Origin: Stakelama portus
Lineage (GTDB): Bacteria; Pseudomonadota; Alphaproteobacteria; Sphingomonadales; Sphingomonadaceae
DNA length: 64,000 bases
Direction: 5' to 3'
Assembly (NCBI RefSeq): GCF_003171655.1
Contig: NZ_QFZL01000001.1
Coordinates: 1,054,001-1,118,000, forward strand
Below are positions 18,501 through 27,200 of this stretch, piece by piece (positions within the stretch are counted from its first letter, which is position 1; each line of letters begins with the position of its first letter). The position numbers and the translations under genes are program-made. The notes under the pieces are model-generated. The model was not told where the DNA came from. It did not search any database and saw only the letters and a program-made list of their open reading frames with translations.

Positions 18501-18605
18501 CTGCGCCGTAGCGGGCACCGTCGCCAGAAGGACGAGGGCGCAGACCATGCTGACGAGCAACGAAGGCGAATGCCACCTTGTAGACCGCGACCAGTCGCAT
18601 GCCAC
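15558..18605 (-). CDS. Large sensor histidine kinase with beta-propeller sensor (copy 2)
   Basis: A 1015-residue kinase of the same layout as the one at 10560. It has an N-terminal signal (LLVSMVCALVLLATVPATAQ), two sets of reg_prop propeller blades (DGFLWLGTSRGLYRFDG, DGTLWAGLFDGAGVAV, EGTIWIGTGEGLDQFRR), a Y_Y_Y domain (FRYRLEGIDEDWVDPG), one transmembrane helix (FHILLLLGAVALLWLAYSL) and HisKA_3 plus HATPase. The phospho-acceptor is His806 in ERISRDLHDTFLQS. The annotated start is GTG; a later ATG (codon 20) would also give a signal peptide. The regulator gene overlaps its 3' end. The ligand is unknown. Confidence 0.9.
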   Translation of the reverse strand: MACDWSRSTRWHSPSLLVSMVCALVLLATVPATAQDLRPTLSQFKHRSWTREDGAPGAVHAIAQTPDGFLWLGTSRGLYRFDGVTFEKAGVAAGSQLENIGVSHLIVGRDGTLWAGLFDGAGVAVLRGGQLHDMHMPDPPMMITDLVEGRDGSIWAVWGGLENRLARYVDGRWQKMDAVSHLPAGQIIGIVVDADGTLFVSLTARGGGGGVLAYLPRGAARFRRSPHRGLATASLARDCAGRLWAAGRTGTYPLDPYSDGNVSGAARYAAVPGLRVAAITFDRWGGIWGTTRTVGVFHVAAPWERSEVERFTAADGLSADSTRSLLVDREGTIWIGTGEGLDQFRRVPVVLEAGVEADIVHGNIMADGDGGTAYITSHGRLFAIDGSARPRMILSGFPSESVICPARTGGVWLGGQSSVRRVGPAGEVRGRWQSGNVYNCLEDRRGRLWLATGDGLQLLENGRLQSLDGAQTKGDVWDMALDPDYDLAFSLNQTGLVRVRGRAMTYLAPERLAVGPIGAMASDSRGLYVSGARGMLRIRGNRIDRIDSARAPWLAGARAVMRTADGETWILNDDGISVLSSAALDRGFDDPSSAIARRLYDSRDGLPGGPQHIGFRGGQLAAGSDGRRWFTTRAGLVRLDGLHAVDRTPPPVAIRMLSGGGVAVRDPQISVLPKGTRTVTIAYSALSLAVPERVRFRYRLEGIDEDWVDPGARREANYANLPPGTYRFNVIAASDAGVWNREGAVASFTIPPTFLESPTFHILLLLGAVALLWLAYSLRMQAVTARVRLRMTERLRERERISRDLHDTFLQSVQALILRFQLAADELPRGAASRGALENALDQADQVMAEGRERLHDLRASEKASAIEIALRELVERQHFDSRVESCVLTSGEPRPLHPLVATEAVNIAREALFNVWRHARGDRVEVLIGFDAHQFVVRVRDNGTGIDPDVLGAGGRAGHFGLAGMRERARGVGGELAIDAAPGSGTDVSFVVPATLAYRLAEAPRGRLWRCRRD

Positions 18606-18668
18606 TGCCGTTGCCCCTCTTTCGCAAGAACCAGAACGCTAGCATGTGCGGCGCACCCGGCGAACCCA

Positions 18669-18681
18669 CCCGAAAGAGGGG
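18669..18681 (+). promoter_or_regulatory. CCCGAAAGAGGGG element
   Basis: CCCGAAAGAGGGG lies 97 bases before the lipoprotein start. An almost identical element (CCCGAAAGTGGGG) lies before the next gene, a histidine kinase. The C-run/G-run dyad suggests a shared operator, by position only. Confidence 0.3.
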
Positions 18682-18777
18682 GGAAGTGCTGCCGCCCCAT
18701 GCGCAGAACCGACAAGACATGATCGTCCGGAAACCCGACTTGCCGGTTTCTGGGCAATCACCTCTGGGGAGTCTTCC

Positions 18778-19347
18778 GTGAGAAACCATCTTTTGCTGCT
18801 GCTTCCAGCTGCACTACTGGCAGCCTGCGATAGCAAGGTGAGCGCGCCGCAGCCGGATACAGAGGTCGCGGACATTCAAAACAGCCGCACCAACGATCCT
18901 GCCGTGCCGCAGCCGACTCCCATACAGACGCCCGAGCCGCTCGAAGAGAACAGAGCCGCAGGCAACGCCGACCATGCCCAGGGCGTGCTGCCGCTTGAAC
19001 GCGGCATCTATGTGCAGGAAGGTACCGCTTGCGGCGATCCGCCGAACGCGGCGATCCGCATCTACGATGGGAGCGGTCTCAGCGGATCGGCAACGCACGC
19101 CTGTCATGCGCGGATCCTCTCGCACGATGGCGAGCGTTACACGGTCGACGAGTCGTGCATCGACACCCCTTCGGGCGCTGGGCGCCGTACGACCGAACGG
19201 CAGACGATCACGGTGGCGGATGCGCTCACCTTCACGCTGGCGACACGTCACGATAGCGCCCGCTTCCGCTTTTGCCCGCCGGTTGAATTGCCTGGTTTCC
19301 TCCAGACGCGCTACGCCGAGGTGCGCCGCTCGTCAGAAGGCAACTAG
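18778..19347 (+). CDS. Small Cys-rich lipoprotein, function unknown
   Basis: A 189-residue protein. The GTG start follows a CTGGGGAG ribosome site; the open frame upstream lacks a signal sequence. Residues 1-18 form a lipoprotein signal (LLLLLPAALLAAC, cleavage before Cys). A Pro/Thr-rich linker leads to a compact domain with five cysteines (EGTACGD, THACHAR, DESCID, RFRFCPP), probably disulphide-linked in the periplasm. No family was recognised. It sits between the large-kinase operon (divergent) and a third kinase in the same orientation, 73 bases upstream of it, so it may be an accessory sensor protein. Confidence 0.75.
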   Translation: MRNHLLLLLPAALLAACDSKVSAPQPDTEVADIQNSRTNDPAVPQPTPIQTPEPLEENRAAGNADHAQGVLPLERGIYVQEGTACGDPPNAAIRIYDGSGLSGSATHACHARILSHDGERYTVDESCIDTPSGAGRRTTERQTITVADALTFTLATRHDSARFRFCPPVELPGFLQTRYAEVRRSSEGN

Positions 19348-19362
19348 CCCCCGAAAGTGGGG
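19348..19362 (+). promoter_or_regulatory. CCCCCGAAAGTGGGG element
   Basis: A CCCC/GGGG dyad with a seven-base centre (CGAAAGT), 58 bases before the kinase ATG and immediately after the lipoprotein stop. It matches the element at 18669-18681 in 12 of 13 bases. It could also act as a short terminator hairpin. Confidence 0.33.
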
Positions 19363-19420
19363 TGAGGCGCGACCCTGTCCGGGTCTTTCCCAAGATGGCG
19401 GAGGGCATCATTCTGCCGCC

Positions 19421-21163
19421 ATGAACGGTTCTGCCCTTACCGCCCCGCCCCCAGGCCGCGCATCCGCAGCGATGCAGCGTGGGCTGGTTGCGGCGGCGCT
19501 GATCGCAGCTATTTTCGCACTCGACACATTCACCGTACTCGGGAGCGCGATCGCGGTGCTGTACGTGCTTCCGTTGCTGCTCATCGGCAGCGGATCGCGC
19601 AGCGGCGCTATCTTCCCCTGGAGCGGCGTGTGCGCGGCACTGACGCTCGTCAGCTTCTTTTGGAACCATGTCCCCGAACCCGGGCTCAGTCCGGTGGCCA
19701 GGATGGTGGTGAGCCTTGCCGCAAATGCGGTAACCACCCTGTTGATACTGCGCGTTCGCCATGCATTCGCGACGCTGCGTGCCAGCGCAACCCGACATCG
19801 GGAGGTCGTCGACAAGCTCGCCATCGGCCTCTGGGAAAATGACTTCAGCCCGGTTGAGCAGGCGCTTGCGGCGCTCCGCGCCACCGGCGTTGCAGATTTG
19901 CGCCGCCACATCGCCGCGCACCCCCAATTCGTCGCGGAGATGCGGCGGCTGGTGCGCATCGCCAATGTGAACGAAACGGCGCTACGCCTGCTGGAAGTGC
20001 CGAGCAGACGCATGTTCTTCCCGCGGCTGGGCGACCTGATGCCCGAAAACGAAGCGAGTTTCGGCGAGCTCCTGCTCGCACTCGACGAGCGGAGGCCCTT
20101 CTTCCAGACCGAGGCGCGGGTGCACACGCGTAGTGGCGGAATGCTCGACGTGATCATCGCCATCGGTATTCCGGCCGATGGTCCGCTGGATCGGGTAACT
20201 GCCAGCATCCTCGACGTAAGCGAACGCAATCGCCTGGCAACAACGGTGGAGAAGATGCGCGCGCAACTGGATCGTGCACAGCGCGCGACGATCCTCGCCC
20301 AAATGTCGGCTGCGATCGCGCACGAGATCAATCAGCCGCTCTCCGCTGTGCGCAGCTACGCCGAGGCATGCAGCCGCTGGCTCGATCGGCCCCAGCCCGA
20401 CCTTGCCGAGGCGCAGGACGCACTGCAAATGGTCGTCAAAGCGGTGGATCATGTCCACGCGGTGATCGGCAGCGTGCGTGAGCTTACCGGATCCGCGAGG
20501 CACGAGTTCACAGGCCTTGCGCCCGACGATCTTGTTGCAGGAATGGAGCCGCTGCTTCAGCGCGACGCAGCCGAGCATTGCGGGCGCGTCTCCTTTCGGC
20601 TTGGCGCATCCAACGCAACAATCCGGGGCGACGCGATCCTGATCCAGCAGGTCATCGTCAATCTTGTCACGAACAGTTTCCAGGCAATGGCGGAAACGGA
20701 TGCGTGCGACCGGGTCGTCACCATAGCCTCCGGCATCAAGGGCGATCAGCTTCTGCTATCCGTTTCCGACCGCGGCACCGGCTGGAGCGAAGCGGCTCTG
20801 GACCAGCTGCTCGAGCCGTTCCAAACCACCAAGATCGACGGAATGGGTCTTGGCCTCGCCATCTGCCGGAGCGCGATCGATAAGCATGGCGGAACGTTGA
20901 CGATGCGGAACCTGCCCGGCGGCGGGGCAGTGGCAGAGATCCGCTTGCCGCTCGTCGAAGCAGCGCACGGCTCGATACCGGAATCTTCCTGTCCAGGGTC
21001 AGAAGCCGTTGGTCATAGCCCGCAACTTCGGACACCAACCTCGTCCGGCGCTCTTCAATCGCGCAATGGCCCGATGGATCCGAAACACCTGCTGGCATCT
21101 TCGATGGTACCGCACCCATCGACCGCAGGAGGTTCTGCTGCATTTCAATGGATTAGGTCGTGA
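19421..21163 (+). CDS. Membrane-bound FixL-type sensor histidine kinase
   Basis: A 580-residue kinase. Three or four N-terminal helices (GLVAAALIAAIFALDTF, AIAVLYVLPLLLIG, and others up to ~residue 105) precede a PAS-like region (residues ~150-270, ending ASILDVSERN). A dimerisation domain follows with His301 in AAIAHEINQPLSAVRSYAE, then a HATPase (NLVTNSFQAM, DRGTGW, GMGLGLAICRSAI). The ATG at 19421 was chosen because the upstream frame has no membrane or domain sequence. About 60 residues follow the normal end of the ATPase domain (after AEIRLPL) and match nothing familiar, so the 3' end may be rearranged. No response regulator follows. Confidence 0.85.
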   Translation: MNGSALTAPPPGRASAAMQRGLVAAALIAAIFALDTFTVLGSAIAVLYVLPLLLIGSGSRSGAIFPWSGVCAALTLVSFFWNHVPEPGLSPVARMVVSLAANAVTTLLILRVRHAFATLRASATRHREVVDKLAIGLWENDFSPVEQALAALRATGVADLRRHIAAHPQFVAEMRRLVRIANVNETALRLLEVPSRRMFFPRLGDLMPENEASFGELLLALDERRPFFQTEARVHTRSGGMLDVIIAIGIPADGPLDRVTASILDVSERNRLATTVEKMRAQLDRAQRATILAQMSAAIAHEINQPLSAVRSYAEACSRWLDRPQPDLAEAQDALQMVVKAVDHVHAVIGSVRELTGSARHEFTGLAPDDLVAGMEPLLQRDAAEHCGRVSFRLGASNATIRGDAILIQQVIVNLVTNSFQAMAETDACDRVVTIASGIKGDQLLLSVSDRGTGWSEAALDQLLEPFQTTKIDGMGLGLAICRSAIDKHGGTLTMRNLPGGGAVAEIRLPLVEAAHGSIPESSCPGSEAVGHSPQLRTPTSSGALQSRNGPMDPKHLLASSMVPHPSTAGGSAAFQWIRS

Positions 21164-21164
21164 A

Positions 21165-21186
21165 CCCGTAGGGGGGACCAGCGATT
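21165..21186 (+). repeat. Direct repeat, left copy flanking the TPS locus
   Basis: A 22-base segment beginning CCCGTAGGGG and ending ACCAGCGATT matches 32834-32855 at 19 of 22 positions in the same orientation. The two copies lie in the gaps on either side of the AraC-TpsB-TpsA locus. A match of this quality can arise by chance in a 64-kb window. Confidence 0.3.
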
Positions 21187-21232
21187 ACACCCGGGTAGCT
21201 GATCGCCCGGCCTGCGCCCTCGGGTCAGCTAC

Positions 21233-22291
21233 TTAACCTGGCCGGCCGGGTATCTTGCCCATGCGCAATTCCCAGTTTCGGATCATCAGCCGCGATAGCC
21301 GCTCGGTGGCGGCGGATTGCTGCTGCGGGGACATGTCGCGTACCTCTTCTATCGAAACATCGGTCAACTGGTTGAAAGCGCGCTTCATCGCCGACGAGGA
21401 GCGAAAGCCGCTGCGTTGTGCGACGATCGAAAGCACTAGCTGGGGGTCTTCGATGATTTCGCTCCAGGCCACGATCAGCCGTCTGGCCAATATGTAATTT
21501 TTGACCCCGTCCAGATTTTCGAAAGCACGATACAAAGTGGAGCGCGAGATACCGAGCTGTTCGGCTATCGACGACGCCGAAAGGTCGGGCTGTGCAATCT
21601 GATGCGTGATCACGGCTTCGGCACGATCGCGTACGCTCGCCTGCTGATAGCGTCGTTGATAGCGTTCTGAAGTCGCATGGGCGAGCAGCTGCAACAGCAT
21701 TGTGAGCGCGGCGACGCCTTCCGACATCGACATACGGGGCAAATCGTCCATCAACCGGCTGGCAAAGGTGTTGAGGATACCCGCAAGCGGCGCCTGAGCC
21801 GGGATGATGCAGCCATGAACGTCGCGGTCACCGAAGTCCGGGCCCATCGAGGATCGCGGCACGATGATCCGCAAATTGATCGAATCCGTCTGCTGCAGCA
21901 TGCCGGGATTGGCGACATCCATGATCAGGATATCGCCCACGCCGATCGGAAGCCCGGTCCGGGTCGGCGCCATTTTCGCCGTGCCCTTTTCAAAGAAATA
22001 GATGAAGAGCTGGTCGGCCTGATGGCTTTCGACATAAGCCTGATCGCTCTCGATCATGAACGTGCCGTCGATCCACGTCCGGGCGATGATCCCGTTCGCC
22101 AGTACATGCAGGTCGGTGATGCAACTGAAACCCGGCTGGTTCGCAAAAGCCTCAGGCTCGACCCGGAATGCAAAGGCGATCGCCTGCGCGATCCTCTGCA
22201 TATAGTGCAGCATCGATTCGTCGGGATTTCGCGCGTACCGGACGAAGGGAATCTGCTGGTCGGCCTGAACCTTACCGGCCCATTTATGCAT
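21233..22291 (-). CDS. AraC-family transcriptional regulator
   Basis: A 352-residue regulator. The N-terminal ~220 residues resemble the AraC_binding_2 sensing domain (GTFMIESDQAY, then GDILIMDVANPG). The C terminus has the double HTH of AraC proteins: DLSASSIAEQLGISRSTLYRAF and LVLSIVAQRSGFRSSSAMKRAF. It is divergent from the TpsB/TpsA genes with a 192-bp shared gap, so it is the likely local regulator of that locus. The inducer is unknown. Confidence 0.85.
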   Translation of the reverse strand: MHKWAGKVQADQQIPFVRYARNPDESMLHYMQRIAQAIAFAFRVEPEAFANQPGFSCITDLHVLANGIIARTWIDGTFMIESDQAYVESHQADQLFIYFFEKGTAKMAPTRTGLPIGVGDILIMDVANPGMLQQTDSINLRIIVPRSSMGPDFGDRDVHGCIIPAQAPLAGILNTFASRLMDDLPRMSMSEGVAALTMLLQLLAHATSERYQRRYQQASVRDRAEAVITHQIAQPDLSASSIAEQLGISRSTLYRAFENLDGVKNYILARRLIVAWSEIIEDPQLVLSIVAQRSGFRSSSAMKRAFNQLTDVSIEEVRDMSPQQQSAATERLSRLMIRNWELRMGKIPGRPG

Positions 22292-22467
22292 CGCTGTTCC
22301 TCGCCCAGTTTTTTCGTTTTCTTAGCCGTTGGCGGAACGCGAATATCCGTGTGGTTAATCGAAATCTACCGTTGACTGGGACAGAATCTGCGGAATCGCC
22401 TCTTCGTGAGACAATGGCGGCATTGCTGAAAACAAGCGTTCGCCGGTAGCCCGACTCTTCGAATATA

Positions 22468-22476
22468 GGGGGGGGG
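22468..22476 (+). repeat. Nine-base poly-G tract at the tpsB ribosome site
   Basis: Nine consecutive G residues lie seven bases before the TTG start of tpsB, exactly where the ribosome-binding site should be. A tract of this length can change by slippage, which could alter translation or promoter spacing. An in-frame stop (TAG, 22466-22468) just upstream rules out frame switching of a longer protein. Confidence 0.6.
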
Positions 22477-22483
22477 ATACCAG

Positions 22484-24211
22484 TTGCGTTTCCGGCATTT
22501 TGCGCCAGCTGCGGTTGCGGCTGGTTTGATCACCTTCGTCACCCTGCCCGCTGCGGCACAGACCGCCAGCCAGCTTGCACCGGAGAGCTTTGCTCCCCGG
22601 CAAGCGCGCGAAGGCGGGCCGGTCGTGCTTCCTCGTGACACCGGGGTTGAAGCGCCCCCGGGCGCCGACAAGATCGACCTGCGCATCCGCGAAGTCGTGG
22701 TCGAAGGCGCCGACGCGAACGATCCGCAGGTCAAAGCGCTGCGCGACCGCCTCGAAGGCAAGACCCTCAGCGTTGCGGAAGTTTACGCCGCCGCCGCAGC
22801 GCTCGAATCCGCCTATGCGCGTCAAGGCAAGGTGCTCACGCGCGTGATCGTGCCCGCCCAGACGCTGGAGGGTGAAGATGCCGGGGCGGTGATCCGGCTG
22901 CGTGTCGTTTCGGGCTATATCGAGAGCGTCGACGTTTCCTCGCTCGATCCGCATGTGCGGGCGCGCGCCGCCGCGATCGCGCGATCGCTGGCGAACAATC
23001 CGGATATTCGCCTTGCCGATATCGAGCGTAGGCTGATGCTGATTTCCGACGTGCCGGGTCTGCGGATGCGGTCGGCGCTTGCTGCCGGTTCGAAGCTGGG
23101 CGCCAGCGTTCTGGTGCTCACGGGCGAATATGCCCCCATCAATGGCTTTGTTGCCTATGACAACAGCCTTGCCGACGCGCTGGGTCGCGACGCAGCGAGC
23201 CTTGGCCTCAATTTCAATTCGGTGTTCGGTGCCGGCGAACAAATCTACCTGCGGGTCAGCGGGCTGCCCAATACCGGGAACGAAGGTCTCCTGGAGGATC
23301 ATCCGCGCAACCGCTCGCTCGCGGCGGGCATAACCGTTCCTATCGGCAACAATGGCCTGATGCTCACCGGTGAATTCGCCGATGCGCGCACCACACCGCG
23401 CCGCATCACCGGCTTTCCGGGCACCGGCAGCCAGTTCAACCGTGTCGCCGCGACGCTTTCCTATCCCTTTGTGCGCACGCGCGCACTTTCGCTGAGCGCC
23501 GATCTGGCGTTTGAGGCGACAAAGGAACAGGTGGACATCGTCTATCCGATCGACCTTCCCCTTTCGGAAGACCGATTGCGAATAGTTCGACTGCAGGGCC
23601 GCGCGACCTGGTTTCCCTCATCAGGCGGATATGTCGACGGCTCGGTGCGGCTGTCGCAGGGTATAGACGCGCTTGGTGCGCGTTCGGCGGCGGATGCAAC
23701 GCCGCTGCTACCGCTTTCGCGCGCGGGCGCCGATAGTGATTTCACTACGGTCAATGCCCGTGTCGAGGTGCAAGGTACGCTGGCAGGTCCGCTGCGCGCG
23801 GCGATGATGGCGTCGGGGCAGACGAGCTTCGGCAATCCGGTGGTAAATGGCGAGCAGTTCGGCGTCGCACGGGTCGACGCGATTTCGGCGCTGCCGTCCG
23901 GGACCATTCAGGGCGATAGCGGCTATGCGGTGCGCGGCGAGCTTCGCCTGTCCCTGCCGCTTCCCGACACGGCCCCGGTTTCTCTGGTCCCCTATGTGTA
24001 CGGAGCGCGGGCAGGTTTGCGCCTCTACGCCCCCACCTTCTTCGAACAACGCGATACCGCGATCAACGCATGGGGAGCCGGTGTCCGTGCGACGCTGCTG
24101 CCCGGTGGCAACCACCCTTATCTGACCGGGCGCGCGGAATATGGTCGCGCCAATGTGGCTGGCCGTGGCGATGACGATCGCCTGACTTTCAGCGTGATGC
24201 TGAGTTTCTGA
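22484..24211 (+). CDS. TpsB outer-membrane transporter (ShlB/FhaC type)
   Basis: A 575-residue two-partner secretion transporter. It begins with a rare TTG and a signal peptide (AVAAGLITFVTLPAAAQ). A POTRA domain spans residues ~65-145 (IDLRIREVVVEGAD, then GAVIRLRVVSGYIESVDV). The rest is a 16-strand-type barrel of the ShlB family with the conserved NGFVAYDNSLADALGRD region and a terminal strand ending LTFSVMLSF. It exports the TpsA protein encoded 8 bases downstream. The start codon is preceded by a nine-G tract instead of a standard ribosome site. Confidence 0.92.
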   Translation: MRFRHFAPAAVAAGLITFVTLPAAAQTASQLAPESFAPRQAREGGPVVLPRDTGVEAPPGADKIDLRIREVVVEGADANDPQVKALRDRLEGKTLSVAEVYAAAAALESAYARQGKVLTRVIVPAQTLEGEDAGAVIRLRVVSGYIESVDVSSLDPHVRARAAAIARSLANNPDIRLADIERRLMLISDVPGLRMRSALAAGSKLGASVLVLTGEYAPINGFVAYDNSLADALGRDAASLGLNFNSVFGAGEQIYLRVSGLPNTGNEGLLEDHPRNRSLAAGITVPIGNNGLMLTGEFADARTTPRRITGFPGTGSQFNRVAATLSYPFVRTRALSLSADLAFEATKEQVDIVYPIDLPLSEDRLRIVRLQGRATWFPSSGGYVDGSVRLSQGIDALGARSAADATPLLPLSRAGADSDFTTVNARVEVQGTLAGPLRAAMMASGQTSFGNPVVNGEQFGVARVDAISALPSGTIQGDSGYAVRGELRLSLPLPDTAPVSLVPYVYGARAGLRLYAPTFFEQRDTAINAWGAGVRATLLPGGNHPYLTGRAEYGRANVAGRGDDDRLTFSVMLSF

Positions 24212-24219
24212 GAGGCACT

Positions 24220-27200
24220 ATGATGATCAAGGCTCCTGTCAAAATGGCGCGCACGCTGCGGATTTCGTTGCTTCTCGGTTCGGCGCTGGTTCCGTTCGCC
24301 GTGCAGGCGCAGTCGCTGCCGGCAGGCGGTACTGTTGTACGCGGCTCGGCGGAGATCAGCGCGTCCGGCAACGCGATGACGATTACGCAGAACAGCGATC
24401 GCGCGATCATCAACTGGCAGGATTTTTCGATCGCGCGTGACGGCTCGGTCGACGTCCGGGCGCCCGATGCGAATTCGGTGCTGCTCAATCGCGTGACGGG
24501 CGACGCCACCAGCGTGATTGCCGGGCGGCTCAGCGCCAATGGCCAGGTCTATCTGGTCAATCCCAACGGCATCTTCATCACCGAAACCGGTTCCGTGAAT
24601 GTCGGCGGCTTCGTTGCCTCGACCCTCGACATTGGGGACGATGCTTTCATGCAGGGCGGCGCGCTCTCGTTCGCGGGAACGGGCGGCTCTGTGGTCAATG
24701 CCGGCGAGATTTCGATCGTGCGCGGCGGCTATGCGGCGCTGATGGGCGGCAAAGTCGATAATCGCGGCCTGATTCTGGCGCCGTTCGGCAAGGTGGCAAT
24801 GGCCGGTGGCGATCGCGCGACGCTCGATTTCGGAGCCGACGGGTTTCTTCAGGTCGCGCTCAGCGAAGGCGCCAGCGCGTCGCTGACCAATTCGGGCAGC
24901 ATTTCGGCGCGGGGCGGCGCCGTCATCCTGTCCGGCGGCCAGGCGCGCGCAGCAGCTCGGAATACCGTCAACCTGGACGGTGCCGACGCCGCCACCAGCG
25001 TGTCGCGCAGTGGCAGCAGCGTGGTACTGGGCGGCACTATTTCAGCGACTGATGGCGGTCGCGTCACGGTTACGGGCAGCGATATCGTTCTGGAATCGGC
25101 GAATATCGATGTCTCGGGCGCCGCAGGGGGCGGCGCAGTGCGCATCGGCGGCGACTGGCATGGCGAGGGTACCCTGTCCCACGCCGCGACCGTTTCCGTC
25201 GATGCCACAACCATGATCCGCGCCGATGCGACCGAAAGCGGCAATGGCGGCGACGTGGTATTGTGGTCGGACCAGCGTACCGATTTCGCCGGCACGATCA
25301 GCGCGCGCGGCGCGGGCGGCGGCAATGGCGGCGAGGCCGAAGTCTCGTCCAAGGGCGTGCTCGATTATCGCGGCGCGACCGATCTGCGCGGCGCCGCGTT
25401 CGGCACGCTGCTGCTGGATCCGCGCAACATCACCATCTCGACTGGTGCGGACAGCGGCGCGGCCGGCTTCACCGCCAGCGCCGACGACAGCGTGATCAAC
25501 GCCACGACGCTGATGAATGCGCTGAAGACCGCGAACATCACCGTTTCGACGGGCGCGACGGGAACCCAGGCGGGCAACATCACGGTTGCGGCGCCGATCA
25601 CCTGGTCGACCAATGCGCGGCTTACGCTGCAGGCGGCGGGCAATATCGACATCAACGGTGCGATCACCGCCCATGCCGGGACGCTGGACATCAAGGCGGG
25701 CGGCACCAGCGGCGGTAGCGGTGCGATCGATGTCGCGCGTTTCGTCAATTCAACCGGCGACTGGCGCCAGGTCGGCCCGGGCATCGCGAGCTTCCATGCG
25801 GCCGATTTCCGTATCAACGGCGGCAGCTTCATGCGCGCGCTGGGTGGAGACGGGAGCGCCGCGACACCATATCGGCTGACCGACATTTACGGATTTCAGG
25901 GCATTGCGGGCTTCGCCAGCGGGAATTTCACGCTTGCCAACAATATCGACGCCAGCGGAACTGCGACCTGGAACAGCGGAAGCGGGTTCAAGAGAATCGA
26001 TTATGGCGAAGATGACAATTACGACGCCATAGCGTTTTCCGGATCGATCGAGGGGGCCGGCCATTCGATCACCGGTCTGCGCCAGACTGGTGGAAATGTC
26101 GGTATTTTCTACCTTTTCGGTGGATCGCTCAAGAATCTAGTCATCAGTGGATACGACATCGACGGAACCGACAGTAGCGGTGGCGCTTTCGCAAAGACGG
26201 TGCTGGGCGCGGATATCAGCAACGTCCACCTCGACGGATCGCTGCACGTCCAATATTATGCCGGTGGCTTCGCGCGCACGATTCAGAACTCGCGTCTCGA
26301 CGGCGTGTCGGTCATGGGAGATGTCCGGACCAACAGCAGCTGGGGGGCCGGATTTAGCTTCGACATCATCGATAGCCAGATTTCGAACTTCTATGTGAAC
26401 ACCCATATCACGTCCACCTGGGCCTATGGATTGTCGGCTTCCGTTGATGACGACTATCGCGCCACCGGGACATCGGTACTGAGCAACGGCTATGTCACCG
26501 GATCGACGGCGTCGTCGTGGCGGTACGTCATCTCTCGTAATCGTGGCACGGTGGAGCCCACCGTCTATTACAACAAGACGGCGTACGGCTCGGGGCCGGG
26601 CACCGGGCTGACCATCGCCCAATTGCGCGATCCCGCGAATCTGGTCGGCTTCGATTTCAACAACACATGGTATCAAGCATATGACATGCTGCCGATCCTG
26701 CGCGGCGAAGCGGCGCCGGTTGCGGCCGATGGCGTGTACGAAATTTCGACGCTGAAGCAGCTGCAGCTGATCAATGCTGCCCCGTCGAACGACTATCGAC
26801 TGATCGCCGATATCGACATGAGCCCCACCGACGGCAGCGACCCGAACAGCATCTGGGGTCCGGGCGGCTGGGTCCCGCTGAGCCATGAAGCAGGTTTCGA
26901 TGGCGGGCTGCACATGCTTTCGAACCTGACGATCGACCGGGCGACTGCGCCCGATCAGGCCCTGTTCTCGCGTGCAACGGGCGCGATCAGCAACTTGCGG
27001 CTCGAAAACGTCAGCGTGACGGGCGAGAATTACAGCTCCGCACTGATTGGAACCCTCGACTCCGGCGGAACCGCATCCAACATCTGGGTTTCCGGTTCGG
27101 TGACCAGCGTCGGAGGCGTTGCAGCCGCCGGTTCGGGCGGCATGTTCGCGCGGCTGCGTGGCTCGGCGGACAACGTCCACTTCTCCGGAACGATTACCGC

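Noticed and set aside
21009..21236. Possible transposase remnant after the third kinase
   Set aside because: The translated frames looked faintly unusual but matched no transposase motif that I could recognise, and no terminal inverted repeats were found.
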